Source: Trichococcus shcherbakoviae
GTDB taxonomy: Bacteria > Bacillota > Bacilli > Lactobacillales > Aerococcaceae
Assembly: GCF_963666195.1 (NCBI RefSeq)
Contig: NZ_OY762653.1
Span: 1,178,001-1,242,000 of the forward strand
Direction of reading: 5' to 3'
Length of the DNA: 64,000 nt
Position numbers and translations under genes: made by a program. The notes under the pieces are model-generated. The model saw only the letters and a list, made by a program, of their open reading frames with translations. It did not search any database and had not been told where the DNA came from. Within the stretch, counting starts at the first letter, position 1, and each line of letters opens with the position of its first letter. This document shows positions 34,738 to 42,891 of this stretch, in pieces.

Positions 34738-36819
34738 TCACTCGGCGTCGCCGCTGTCCTTGACCTTGACGCCATCCACAAGATCCTTGTTCGGATCTGC
34801 GACGTATCGCTCCCCTTCCACCAGACCATCCAATATTTCGATGTCATATTCGGTTTCCAGCCCGGTTTCGATGTACCTTTTTTCGACTCGGTTGCTGCTG
34901 TCCACCACGTATACATACGCTTTTCCGGATTCCGCTTCGATTTGGACAGCCTCATAGTTCACGCGCAGAGCATCGAGCATTTCGACCGTGATGATTTCCG
35001 CATCGGCTTCATAGCCTGCCTTGATGTTTTCGTCGGGATCGGTGATCGTGATTTTCACAGTGACTTTCGCATCCTGGTCTGCGGATGTCGCGGATTTCTC
35101 CGCCGATTGGCCGATTTCCGAGACGACTCCTTCGTATTCCGCAGCTACCCCTTTCACCTTGACGGTCGCCTTCTGGCCTACCCGCATATTGACGCTGTCA
35201 AACTGACTGACAGCCAAACTGATCACGTATTCGGTCGCCCCGTCAACGATGATGGCATCCCCGACCTGAGGGTATTCGTTCGCCACAACATCCATCTTCG
35301 TCACGATGCCGTCGACATTGGCCTTCAGATCGCACTCCTCGATTTTTTTGTTCAAATAGACGATGTCCGTCTTCAGGAGAGCAATCTGGTCCGCCTGATT
35401 GGAGATCCTTTCCTCCGCTGTTGCGCACGAAAAGGTTGCCGAGGTGTTCAGATTCGAAAGAGCGATTCCAGCGCTCCGGACGGCTTTTTCGCCATCACTA
35501 ATCGCTTTGATTGCCGCCTCATACTTTACGGCAGCGCCGCTTCTGGCATTTGAAACGCTGATTTCCGCGTTACGGACAGCGGCTTCGCTGTCGCTGACGG
35601 CTTTTTCAGCTGCTGCATATTCAATAGACCCCGCGCTTTCGGCGTTCGAAAGCGCAATTTCCGCATTGCTCACAGCTGACTCGCTGTCCGAAACCGCCTT
35701 TTCTGCTGCAGCATATTCGGCATCGGCTGCATTTTCGGCATTCGAAAGCGCAATTTCGGCGCTGCTGACAGCCGTTTCAGCATCGATCACCGCCAATTTC
35801 GCCGTATTATAGCCGGCTTGATAGCTCATTTCAGCGCTGTCCAAAGTCAATTCGGCATTCCCTACCGCCGTTTCGGCAGCGGCGACAACCTGCTGCGCCA
35901 ACTGATAGTCAAAGGCATATAAGATCGGATCGGCATCATACAGAGCTTTGACGATGTCCAGATTCAGTTTCGCACTCTCATAGGTTGTTTTCGCAGTCTC
36001 CAATGCACATTGGGCTTCCTTCAGGGCATTATCCAGATCATCAAAATTCTTTTTTGCGATCCAGTAATGCGCCTTCGCATTTTCCAAAGTCAGTTGGGCT
36101 TGACCGACCGCATTCGCGTTGGCTATTTCGACGTTATGCAGTTTATCCGCTAAAGCGGCAGCGTTCGCTTGGGCGCTCTCCAGAGCTATTTGAGCCTGGC
36201 TCACCGCATTGTCGTAGAGCGTCCCCCGCCCCGACAGATTCGATACGGCGGCGGCATAATTCGACTGGGCGTTCTCCAAGGCTAAGTTCGCCTGGCTGAT
36301 GGCATTCGCATTGAGCGTATTGATGTCATCCAGATTCCCTTGCGCCGCACTGTAATTGGATTGGGCAGTTTCCAGCGCAATCCCCGCTTGGCTCACCGCA
36401 TTCTGGGAGGATGCCTTGTCCATTTCAGCGCTGCTCCCGGAAAGATAGGCAAGCGTCGCCTCTGCATTCGCAAGATTGATGGCCTGCTTATCCAATTGGG
36501 TGCGGTACTCGGTCGCATCGATCCTCGCCAGCACATCGCCTTTCTTGACTGCCTGCCCTTCCTCCGCCAACACTTCGACAATCTTGGCTGTGGGCGAGGG
36601 AAAAAGGCTGCTCCGGCTGCTGGCTTCGATGTCGCCGGTTATCGGCACATACTTAGCCAATTGCCCTTTCCAGGCCGTATGCACCGACACTTCCTGGACC
36701 TGGGCATTCTGATACCACCAGTAGGCAGTACCCCCGCCCACCAACAAAGTCAGCAGAAGGACCGCCGTGACAATGATCGATTTTTTTGATTTGAATATGA
36801 TAGCTTTCAATTTCCCCAT
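34738..36819 (-). CDS. HlyD/MacA-type export adaptor with a repetitive long coiled coil
   Basis: The 693-residue protein has an N-terminal membrane anchor, a split lipoyl domain (AKIVEVLAEEGQAVKKGDVL), a very long alpha-helical hairpin and a C-terminal beta-barrel/MP domain (ADAEIITVEMLDALRVNYEA). The hairpin is built of 32-residue repeats: rising units start near residues 140, 172, 204, 236 and 264 (NAVSQAQIALESAQ type), a turn lies at DADPILYAF (about 295), and falling units start near 304, 336, 368, 400 and 432 (EYAAAEKAVSDSESAV type). The start at 36819 has AGGGGG before it. It is divergent from the ATPase and permease genes it surely serves. Confidence 0.9.
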   Translation of the reverse strand: MGKLKAIIFKSKKSIIVTAVLLLTLLVGGGTAYWWYQNAQVQEVSVHTAWKGQLAKYVPITGDIEASSRSSLFPSPTAKIVEVLAEEGQAVKKGDVLARIDATEYRTQLDKQAINLANAEATLAYLSGSSAEMDKASSQNAVSQAGIALETAQSNYSAAQGNLDDINTLNANAISQANLALENAQSNYAAAVSNLSGRGTLYDNAVSQAQIALESAQANAAALADKLHNVEIANANAVGQAQLTLENAKAHYWIAKKNFDDLDNALKEAQCALETAKTTYESAKLNLDIVKALYDADPILYAFDYQLAQQVVAAAETAVGNAELTLDSAEMSYQAGYNTAKLAVIDAETAVSSAEIALSNAENAADAEYAAAEKAVSDSESAVSNAEIALSNAESAGSIEYAAAEKAVSDSEAAVRNAEISVSNARSGAAVKYEAAIKAISDGEKAVRSAGIALSNLNTSATFSCATAEERISNQADQIALLKTDIVYLNKKIEECDLKANVDGIVTKMDVVANEYPQVGDAIIVDGATEYVISLAVSQFDSVNMRVGQKATVKVKGVAAEYEGVVSEIGQSAEKSATSADQDAKVTVKITITDPDENIKAGYEADAEIITVEMLDALRVNYEAVQIEAESGKAYVYVVDSSNRVEKRYIETGLETEYDIEILDGLVEGERYVADPNKDLVDGVKVKDSGDAE

Positions 36820-37068
36820 AAAGAAGACCCCCTCGCGCAATTTCCGGATATTCCAGTTGATTCCATCGTTTCGGTATCTCAATTTTACCATATCGGCCGA
36901 TACTTCTGTGAAGATATTGTCAGCGCATACAATTCCGTTTTGGTATTTTCTTTTTTGGGAATACATCTCCTCTCAGCAAAAAATCTGCTATCCTCAATTT
37001 TTTGACAAAAAATCCCGACACAAATATACTTGAACTGATTGAAGCGATTTCAAAAGAAGGTGGATGCG

Positions 37069-37767
37069 ATGATAACGATGACCAACGTGACGAAAACTTA
37101 CAAAACCGGTGACGTGGAAACCTACGCCCTGAAGGACGTCAACCTCACCATCGAAGAAGGGGAGTTTGTCGTCATACTCGGCCCCAGCGGCAGCGGCAAG
37201 AGCACCCTGCTGAACGTCATCAGCGGCTTGGACACCGTCACTTCGGGGGAGATCACCTTCAAGGGGGAGACGCTGACAAACCTGGACGAAGAGGAGATGA
37301 CCGCCTTCAGAAGGAAACATCTGGGCTTCATCTTTCAGCAATACAACCTGCTGCAGAATCTGAACGTCTACGAGAACATTCAGATTGGCTCGGACATCGG
37401 CACCGCCCCGCTCGACATAGCCGAACTACTCGAAAAGGTCGGTCTGGAAAAAGCCCGCAACAAATATCCCAGCCAGCTCTCCGGAGGAGAACAGCAGCGG
37501 GTTTCGATCGTCAGGAGCCTGGCCAAGAATCCCGACATCATCTTCTGCGATGAACCCACTGGCTCGTTGGATGAAGAAAATTCGAAAAAAATTCTGCAGC
37601 TGTTGCAGAATCTGAACGAAGACTACAACAAAACCGTCATCGTCATCACCCATAACCTGGGGATTGCCGAAATGGCGGATAAAGTCATCAAGATGAACTC
37701 CGGTCAAATAACGGAAGTCACCCTCAACGAAGTCAAAAAAAATGCCCAGGACATCTCTTGGGGATAG
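37069..37767 (+). CDS. MacB/LolD-type ABC transporter ATP-binding protein
   Basis: About 232 residues with all ABC motifs: Walker A GPSGSGKST, Q-loop FIFQQYNLL, signature LSGGEQQRVSIVRSL, Walker B IIFCDEPTGSLD and the H-loop VITHN. It matches the MacB/LolD/FtsE branch that powers FtsX-like permeases in outward or mechanical transport. The start at 37069 lies behind AGAAGGTGG. The permease start is 15 bases after its stop. It is divergent from the adaptor gene. Confidence 0.94.
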   Translation: MITMTNVTKTYKTGDVETYALKDVNLTIEEGEFVVILGPSGSGKSTLLNVISGLDTVTSGEITFKGETLTNLDEEEMTAFRRKHLGFIFQQYNLLQNLNVYENIQIGSDIGTAPLDIAELLEKVGLEKARNKYPSQLSGGEQQRVSIVRSLAKNPDIIFCDEPTGSLDEENSKKILQLLQNLNEDYNKTVIVITHNLGIAEMADKVIKMNSGQITEVTLNEVKKNAQDISWG

Positions 37768-37782
37768 GGGGAAGTGCGGATC

Positions 37783-40131
37783 ATGCTGCTGAAAAATGTC
37801 ATCAAAACCTTGCGGAAAAAATGGATGCAGCTGGTTGCCATCGGCTTCATCATCATCCTTAGCTCCGCCACCTACACCATGATGTTCTACGGTTTGAGCG
37901 GCATCGAAGAACCGACGGAAGCCTACCTGTCGGATTACAACCAGGAGGACTTTGCTGTTGAGATGCTGAACCGGGTCACGTTGGAAGAAGCAGCCTACCC
38001 CATCGCGGCGGCTCTGCTGGCCAGAGGTTTCTACTCGCTCAGCGACATCAAGAAAGTCGAGCCATCCACTTTCTACAAGCTCATGGAAAACCGGATCGCC
38101 GAGTTTGAAGCGAGCTATCGCGATGTCAGCCTCGAACTGAGGGAATACAAAAACACCTCCTACACCTACCAAGGACAGTCGCATAAAGCGCTCCTCGTGA
38201 AGGATGGCGAAACAATCAATCTTTCCTATATGGAGGAAGGACGCAAACCCTCGGCCGACAACGAAGTCGCCGTCACCAAGGTCTATGCCGACAAGAACGG
38301 CCTCAACATCGGGGACGCCCTTATCATCAAAAACAAAAGCTACCGCGTAACGGGCTTTGTGCTTTTCCCGGATTACACCCTTCCCATGTTCGATGAAACC
38401 TTCAACTTGGATACCGGGCTGCAGACACTGCTGCTCATGTCCGATAAAGAATACGAGAACTTCGACGACAAGGAGAGTTTCCGTTTGGCTGGCATGACCC
38501 TGACCGAGGAAACCATAGACACCGCCTACGACAAAGATGCGCTGCCTTTCGTCAGCCAGATTACGGATACGCAGACCAGCATGAGGAGCGGTGCCATCTA
38601 TGACGAACTGACCCAAGGAAAAGTCATGGCTTTGGGACTCAGTGTCTTCATCGCGGCCATCGCCGTCATCATCGTATCGATCCTGATCTACAACCTGCTC
38701 CATGCCGAAAGAGGCCAGATTGGCATCCTCAAAGCGCTCGGCTACCGCCGTTCGGAAATAGCCCGGCCCTACTTCGTCGCGATGATGGTCTTCGCCGCCC
38801 TTATGTTGATCCTGGGCTACTTCATCGGATCGCTCTATTCCGAGCCGTTGAAGAAATTGTACCTGGATTTCTATCTCCTGCCCCAAGTCAAGATCGCCCA
38901 GAGTTTCACCGTCTTCGCTACCGCGATCCTGGTGCCGCTCCTGTTCTTCTCCTTGGTTTCCGGGATCATCATCTACCGGATCCTCGGCGAGAATGCCCTG
39001 GAACTGCTGAAGCCGCATGAGGGCAAGTCGATCAACCGGATCGGCAGGTACCTCAGCCGGGTCCTTTCGAAGGCGAAAGGCAGCACAAAATTCAAATACC
39101 TGCACGCGATCAAGAGCACCGGCAGTTTCTTCATTTTCTTTCTGGGCATCATGTTCTCGACAATCCTGATGAGTTTTTCCTTCATGATGGGCGGCATGGT
39201 CGATCGGATGACGGTCGACTACCTGAATAAGGTCGACTACGAGTATGAGGCCTATCTCGACGTCACAGAAAGGCTGCCCGAAACCCGGCCCGGCGATGAA
39301 AAATTCCTCATCTATCCATTCGCCTCGCTGGACGACAGCGTTGTATCGCTGCAAGGGCTGTCTTCACGCAACAAACTTTACAGCCTGTATGATGATGAAG
39401 GCAATGACATAACCGTAAACATCCAGAACGGCGCCGTGATCACGAAACGGCTCAGCATCAAGCTCGGACTCGAAGAAGGCGATATTATCCGCCTGGAAGT
39501 TAACGACGACACTTTCCCCTTCCTTGTCAAAGGCGTGACTGATGAATACATTTCCGACAAGGTGTACCTGAACATCGAAAAGCTCAGCAATATATTGTCA
39601 GAAAACAGCACTTCGCGCCTGTACAGCGGCATCTATTCGCTCAAAAAGCCATCCGATGCCTACTACAGCACAATCATCAGCAAGTCCGGACTCATCGAAC
39701 AATCGAAGGCGATGTCCAACTATACGCAGTTCATCTCGAACGTCATGATCGGCGGATCCGCAATCATCGCCGCGAGCATCCTGTTTGTGCTCACTTCCTT
39801 CACGGTTGAAAAAAATTACTATGTGATTTCGCTGCTCAAAGTGATGGGCTACAGACGCCGGGAAGTCAATGCGATGATCCTGAACAGCTATTTCTTTTAC
39901 GCCTTGATTTCCTATCTGATCAGCATCCCCATCGCTTTGGGTATACTGAACCTGATGATGAGGTTTTTCACGGAGGAATACGGCGTCATCCTACCGCTAC
40001 AGTACAGACCTATTTTTCTGCTGCAGACATTGGTGATCTTGATCCTCATCTTCTTCGCCGGCACCTACATAAGCAGGCGGAAAATCGCTAAAATCCCGCT
40101 TCAGGAAGTACTCAAATCCTATCAGGAATAA
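37783..40131 (+). CDS. FtsX/MacB-type ABC transporter permease
   Basis: About 782 residues with one N-terminal helix, a large outer domain (about 40-280), a first FtsX domain of three helices (about 285-410, with GQIGILKALGYRRSEI), a second outer domain and a final FtsX domain (about 650-780, with ISLLKVMGYRRREVNAM). This ten-helix duplicated form is typical of Gram-positive permeases of the MacB class. The ATG at 37783 is about ten bases after GGGGGG; a GTG at 37774 is in frame but too close. Substrates cannot be read from sequence. Confidence 0.92.
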   Translation: MLLKNVIKTLRKKWMQLVAIGFIIILSSATYTMMFYGLSGIEEPTEAYLSDYNQEDFAVEMLNRVTLEEAAYPIAAALLARGFYSLSDIKKVEPSTFYKLMENRIAEFEASYRDVSLELREYKNTSYTYQGQSHKALLVKDGETINLSYMEEGRKPSADNEVAVTKVYADKNGLNIGDALIIKNKSYRVTGFVLFPDYTLPMFDETFNLDTGLQTLLLMSDKEYENFDDKESFRLAGMTLTEETIDTAYDKDALPFVSQITDTQTSMRSGAIYDELTQGKVMALGLSVFIAAIAVIIVSILIYNLLHAERGQIGILKALGYRRSEIARPYFVAMMVFAALMLILGYFIGSLYSEPLKKLYLDFYLLPQVKIAQSFTVFATAILVPLLFFSLVSGIIIYRILGENALELLKPHEGKSINRIGRYLSRVLSKAKGSTKFKYLHAIKSTGSFFIFFLGIMFSTILMSFSFMMGGMVDRMTVDYLNKVDYEYEAYLDVTERLPETRPGDEKFLIYPFASLDDSVVSLQGLSSRNKLYSLYDDEGNDITVNIQNGAVITKRLSIKLGLEEGDIIRLEVNDDTFPFLVKGVTDEYISDKVYLNIEKLSNILSENSTSRLYSGIYSLKKPSDAYYSTIISKSGLIEQSKAMSNYTQFISNVMIGGSAIIAASILFVLTSFTVEKNYYVISLLKVMGYRRREVNAMILNSYFFYALISYLISIPIALGILNLMMRFFTEEYGVILPLQYRPIFLLQTLVILILIFFAGTYISRRKIAKIPLQEVLKSYQE

Positions 40132-40232
40132 GCGTGGCCTGAAGCTTTTCGTTAGTCGCTTACCCACTCCTGTAGTAATATATTAGAAAAGCTGAACGGC
40201 TCATTTAAATATTCAACTCGGGAAGTGATACT

Positions 40233-41345
40233 GTGGAAAAAAAAAAGAGAAAGAAAGTCATCAGCCTCGCACTGATCGGCATCATCATGACGGGGGTGGT
40301 CACGCTCGGCCTGCTCACAAAGAACGGCAAGATCGAACGGGTGGCTTTTGCTGAAGAAACGAACACAGAAGCCAGCCTCGGCTCATTGGATGAACTAATG
40401 GAGGGACTGTCCGACTATCCCGAACTGTACCGAGCGGCCTTTGAAGAGGATGGCATCGATCCGGAAGAGAACATCTTCATCATCCCGGGAATGGATGCCA
40501 CTCTGACGCTCCATCATGAACACGAAGAGGAAGAAATCTGCACAACGATGACGCCGCAAGGGTTGGCCGTCAACAAAGATTACCTGTTCATATCGGCTTA
40601 TTGCCAGACCAAAGAACACAATTCCGTCATCTATGTGCTGGACAAGAAGAGTGGATCCTTCATCAAGGAAATTGTCCTGGACGGCATCCCTCATGCAGGT
40701 GGCCTCGCCTACGACAACAACCATGAGCTGCTCTGGGTCAGCTCGGAAAAAGGCGACACCGCGCAGGTCATCACTCTGTCTTTGAAGGACATTGAAGCCT
40801 ATGACTTCACGGATTCCGCTGAACCGATTGCCTATACGGACAGCATCGAACTGCCTGAAATCAAACGGGCTTCAACCATCACGGTCCACGGCGATGACCT
40901 CTACGTGGCGCATTTCGATGACGAAGAGACGAGTGTCATGCACCGCTACCTGATTTCCACAACAGCAAACGATAAAGGAGAGGAAGTCCATGCGCTCGAT
41001 ACCGGAAAAAGTACGGAAGAAGCTTCTCCTGACGATGTCGATAAGATAGGCAAAGAGATCCAAGGACTGGCTTTTTATCAGGAAAAACTAATGCTGTCAC
41101 GCTCTTCTGGCAGAAAACATGACTCAACCCTACTTTCCTTTGATCGTCTTAAGGAGAATGAGGACTTCACGGATAAAAATGCGAATACCGAAATCACGAT
41201 GCCTTCTTACATGGAACAGGTCGTCGTGGATGGAAAGCACCTCTACATACTCTTCGAATCTGGGGCGTATGCTTATCGCGACCATGGCAACCCGAGCATC
41301 GACCGGGTGCTGCGGGTGGAAGTCGACACATTGTTCGCGGAATGA
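40233..41345 (+). CDS. Exported beta-propeller-like protein
   Basis: The 370-residue protein has a lysine-rich N-terminus and a signal or anchor helix (VISLALIGIIMTGVVTLGLL), then repeats of the YncE/SMP-30-like propeller type, such as QGLAVNKDYLFISAYCQ, HAGGLAYDNNHELLWVSSEK and SYMEQVVVDGKHLYILFESG. It starts with GTG. It follows the ABC permease by about 100 bases, on the same strand, so it may be an outer component or cargo of that system. The exact function is unknown. Confidence 0.78.
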   Translation: MEKKKRKKVISLALIGIIMTGVVTLGLLTKNGKIERVAFAEETNTEASLGSLDELMEGLSDYPELYRAAFEEDGIDPEENIFIIPGMDATLTLHHEHEEEEICTTMTPQGLAVNKDYLFISAYCQTKEHNSVIYVLDKKSGSFIKEIVLDGIPHAGGLAYDNNHELLWVSSEKGDTAQVITLSLKDIEAYDFTDSAEPIAYTDSIELPEIKRASTITVHGDDLYVAHFDDEETSVMHRYLISTTANDKGEEVHALDTGKSTEEASPDDVDKIGKEIQGLAFYQEKLMLSRSSGRKHDSTLLSFDRLKENEDFTDKNANTEITMPSYMEQVVVDGKHLYILFESGAYAYRDHGNPSIDRVLRVEVDTLFAE

Positions 41346-41395
41346 ACAAACAGGAGGTTATCCCGCTTGCGGGACTGCCTCCTGTTTGTTTGAGG
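41346..41395 (+). terminator. Terminator after the propeller gene
   Basis: ACAAACAGGAGG pairs with CCTCCTGTTTGT around an inner CCCGC/GCGGG hairpin, directly after the stop codon. The T run after it is short (GTTTG), so termination may be partial. Confidence 0.75.
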
Positions 41396-41469
41396 TTTGG
41401 TGCTTGGTATTTGTGCTTCGTTGTGGTCGATGCGTTCATTTTGTTCATGGCGGAAAAATGTTTTCTTCG

Positions 41470-41602
41470 TTGTCCGATATCCGCATAGAATCGGACAACC
41501 CGAGCGCTAATGCTTCACTCATTGTCCGATATCCGCACAGTATCGGACAACCCGAACGCTAATGCTCTGCTCCTTGTCCGATATCCGCGTAGAATCGGAC
41601 AA
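41470..41602. repeat. Tandem hairpin repeat array, three units of exactly 52 bp (stem TTGTCCGAT)
   Basis: Three hairpins start at 41470, 41522 and 41574. Each has the arms TTGTCCGAT and ATCGGACAA around an 11-base loop of the type ATCCGCATAGA (one or two changes per copy). The 23-base linkers, CCCGAGCGCTAATGCTTCAC and a close copy, are almost identical, so this is not a CRISPR array. It lies between the convergent propeller and LysR genes, 17 bases past the LysR stop. A related array with the same stem is at 51.4 kb. Confidence 0.92.
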
Positions 41603-41618
41603 CCCATGATCCCAAGCT

Positions 41619-42551
41619 TCAGTCCACATGATCAGTCAGCTCGATGCGTTGGTCTCCCTCCAACAATTCCCTAACGATTTCCATGTAACGCTTGGAGATC
41701 GCGCTGAGCGGCCGCACTTTTGAATAGATGAAGCCGATCGTATTTTTTTGATCGACATCCATCGGCACCACGACAATGTGGTCCTGCGTGTTCGATTTCA
41801 GGAGACCTGAACCGACCAAGTAGCCATTCGTCACAGACAACAGATTCAACACGGTCGCGCGGTCGCTTGCGCTGATCCGTTGGACATTCTGGTCGACCTG
41901 GATCGATTCCTCCATCAGCTGTAGCGTGCTGTTTTTGCTTTGATCGAAGGAAATGACGGGGTACGGATGGAGTTCCTCCTGCGTTATTCTCTCCTTCTTC
42001 GCCAACGGATGGAACTCGCTGAGGAATACATGCGGTTGGAACGCGATCAGCGGATCGAATTTCAGGTCGAATGCTTCGAGATACTGTTTGATGACCTTCC
42101 CGTTGAAATCGTTCAGATAGATGAAGCCGACTTCACTGACGGCATCCCGCACGTCCTCCATCACTTTCGAGGTACTCGTCTCCAGGAAACGGAAATTCAG
42201 TGATTCTTCTTTTTTTTCCGAAACCAGTCGGGCAAAGCCTTCCGAGGCAAAATCATAGTGCTGGCTCGAAACCGAAAACAGTCTCCTGTTTTCGGTTGCA
42301 GACAGGTATCGATAATCCAACTGGTCCGCTTGGGCCACGATCTGATCGGCGAACTCCAGGAGCATAGCCCCCTCTTTGGTTATCTCGATACCTTTTTTGG
42401 AACGCTCGAAGATCTGGATGCCATATTCTTCCTCCAGATCTTTGATGCTTGACGACAGACTGGACTGCGCCATATATAATTGCCTTGCGGCCTCCCGAAA
42501 AGTGCCGTATTTCGCCACTGTTATGACATATCGCAATTGCTGCAGATTCAT
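41619..42551 (-). CDS. LysR-family regulator, second MtaR/CpsY-type paralogue
   Basis: The 310-residue protein has a winged helix (LYMAQSSLSSSIKDLEEEYG) and an effector domain with SVSSQHYDFASEGFARLV, the same subfamily as the gene at 13051, which is near the methionine operon. Members regulate methionine, cysteine or capsule genes in streptococci. AGGTGG precedes the ATG. The gene has no obvious promoter of its own. It begins 49 bases after a terminator at the end of a leader that encodes a Met/Cys-rich peptide, so its expression may depend on attenuation. No target gene is evident nearby. Confidence 0.88.
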   Translation of the reverse strand: MNLQQLRYVITVAKYGTFREAARQLYMAQSSLSSSIKDLEEEYGIQIFERSKKGIEITKEGAMLLEFADQIVAQADQLDYRYLSATENRRLFSVSSQHYDFASEGFARLVSEKKEESLNFRFLETSTSKVMEDVRDAVSEVGFIYLNDFNGKVIKQYLEAFDLKFDPLIAFQPHVFLSEFHPLAKKERITQEELHPYPVISFDQSKNSTLQLMEESIQVDQNVQRISASDRATVLNLLSVTNGYLVGSGLLKSNTQDHIVVVPMDVDQKNTIGFIYSKVRPLSAISKRYMEIVRELLEGDQRIELTDHVD

Positions 42552-42599
42552 ATTTTTGCCACCTCACTCTATTTTCCGATGGGTTACCATCAATTCCAC

Positions 42600-42637
42600 A
42601 AAAAAAGTGCATGCGCGTCAACAAAACACACATGCAC
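42600..42637 (-). terminator. Terminator (probable attenuator) in the leader of the LysR gene
   Basis: On the minus strand GTGCATG pairs with CATGCAC, extended by several inner pairs, and is followed by seven T residues. It lies between a short leader with its own promoter and the LysR start codon. An upstream segment (minus strand 42683-42677, TATGCAT) can pair with the left arm and would prevent it from forming. Confidence 0.8.
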
Positions 42638-42702
42638 GAGTATTCATCATCATTTCAGCGCTTCACTTGGATGCGGATGCATAATCTGCCCCCTGATCCC
42701 CT

Positions 42703-42804
42703 TTACAGAGCGACCAAACTCACTCGGTTGTGGAGATCAAAAGATGATAAGAATATTCCTGCATGTTTCTTACATCCGCACATACAACACATCATCTTCT
42801 GCAT
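42703..42804 (-). CDS. Met/Cys-rich leader peptide (33 residues)
   Basis: A 33-codon frame starts ATG at 42804 behind AGGGGAGG with ideal spacing. The first fourteen residues are MQKMMCCMCGCKKH: four Met and five Cys in the first eleven codons. It lies 32 bases after a strong promoter and about 65 bases before a terminator, in front of a MtaR-type LysR gene. Codons 9-11 (Cys-Gly-Cys) can pair with the segment at 42672-42679, which itself can pair with the terminator arm. This is the layout of a leader peptide in transcription attenuation. A tenfold smaller frame (42650-42682) and a short MMMNTRACVFC frame follow; they are less certain. A stand-alone small metal-binding protein is the alternative. 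Confidence 0.65.
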   Translation of the reverse strand: MQKMMCCMCGCKKHAGIFLSSFDLHNRVSLVAL

Positions 42805-42842
42805 GGTTCTGCCTCCCCTTCTTTTCCTCATCGCTTTCTAAT

Positions 42843-42871
42843 AAGATAGCGATTTTCCCGGCGTCTGTCAA
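42843..42871 (-). promoter_or_regulatory. Strong promoter of the LysR leader
   Basis: On the minus strand a perfect TTGACA (42871-42866), a 17-base spacer and TATCTT (42848-42843) lie in the gap after the UvrA-like gene. Transcription would begin near 42836, 32 bases before the leader peptide start. Confidence 0.8.
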
Positions 42872-42891
42872 TCATTTTAACTTGTTTGGCC

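Noticed and set aside
37426-39354. 642-residue minus-strand frame opposite the ABC permease
   Set aside because: It is a shadow of the ATPase and permease genes. The product has no family features, and the plus-strand genes are certain.
41470-41602. CRISPR array (29-base palindromic repeats with 23-base spacers)
   Set aside because: The would-be spacers are almost identical to each other, spacing is an exact tandem period, and no cas gene is in view.
42621-42653. MMMNTRACVFC mini-frame overlapping the attenuator
   Set aside because: It has no separate ribosome site and ends in the terminator. It is noted as a possible part of the Met/Cys leader but not called a gene.
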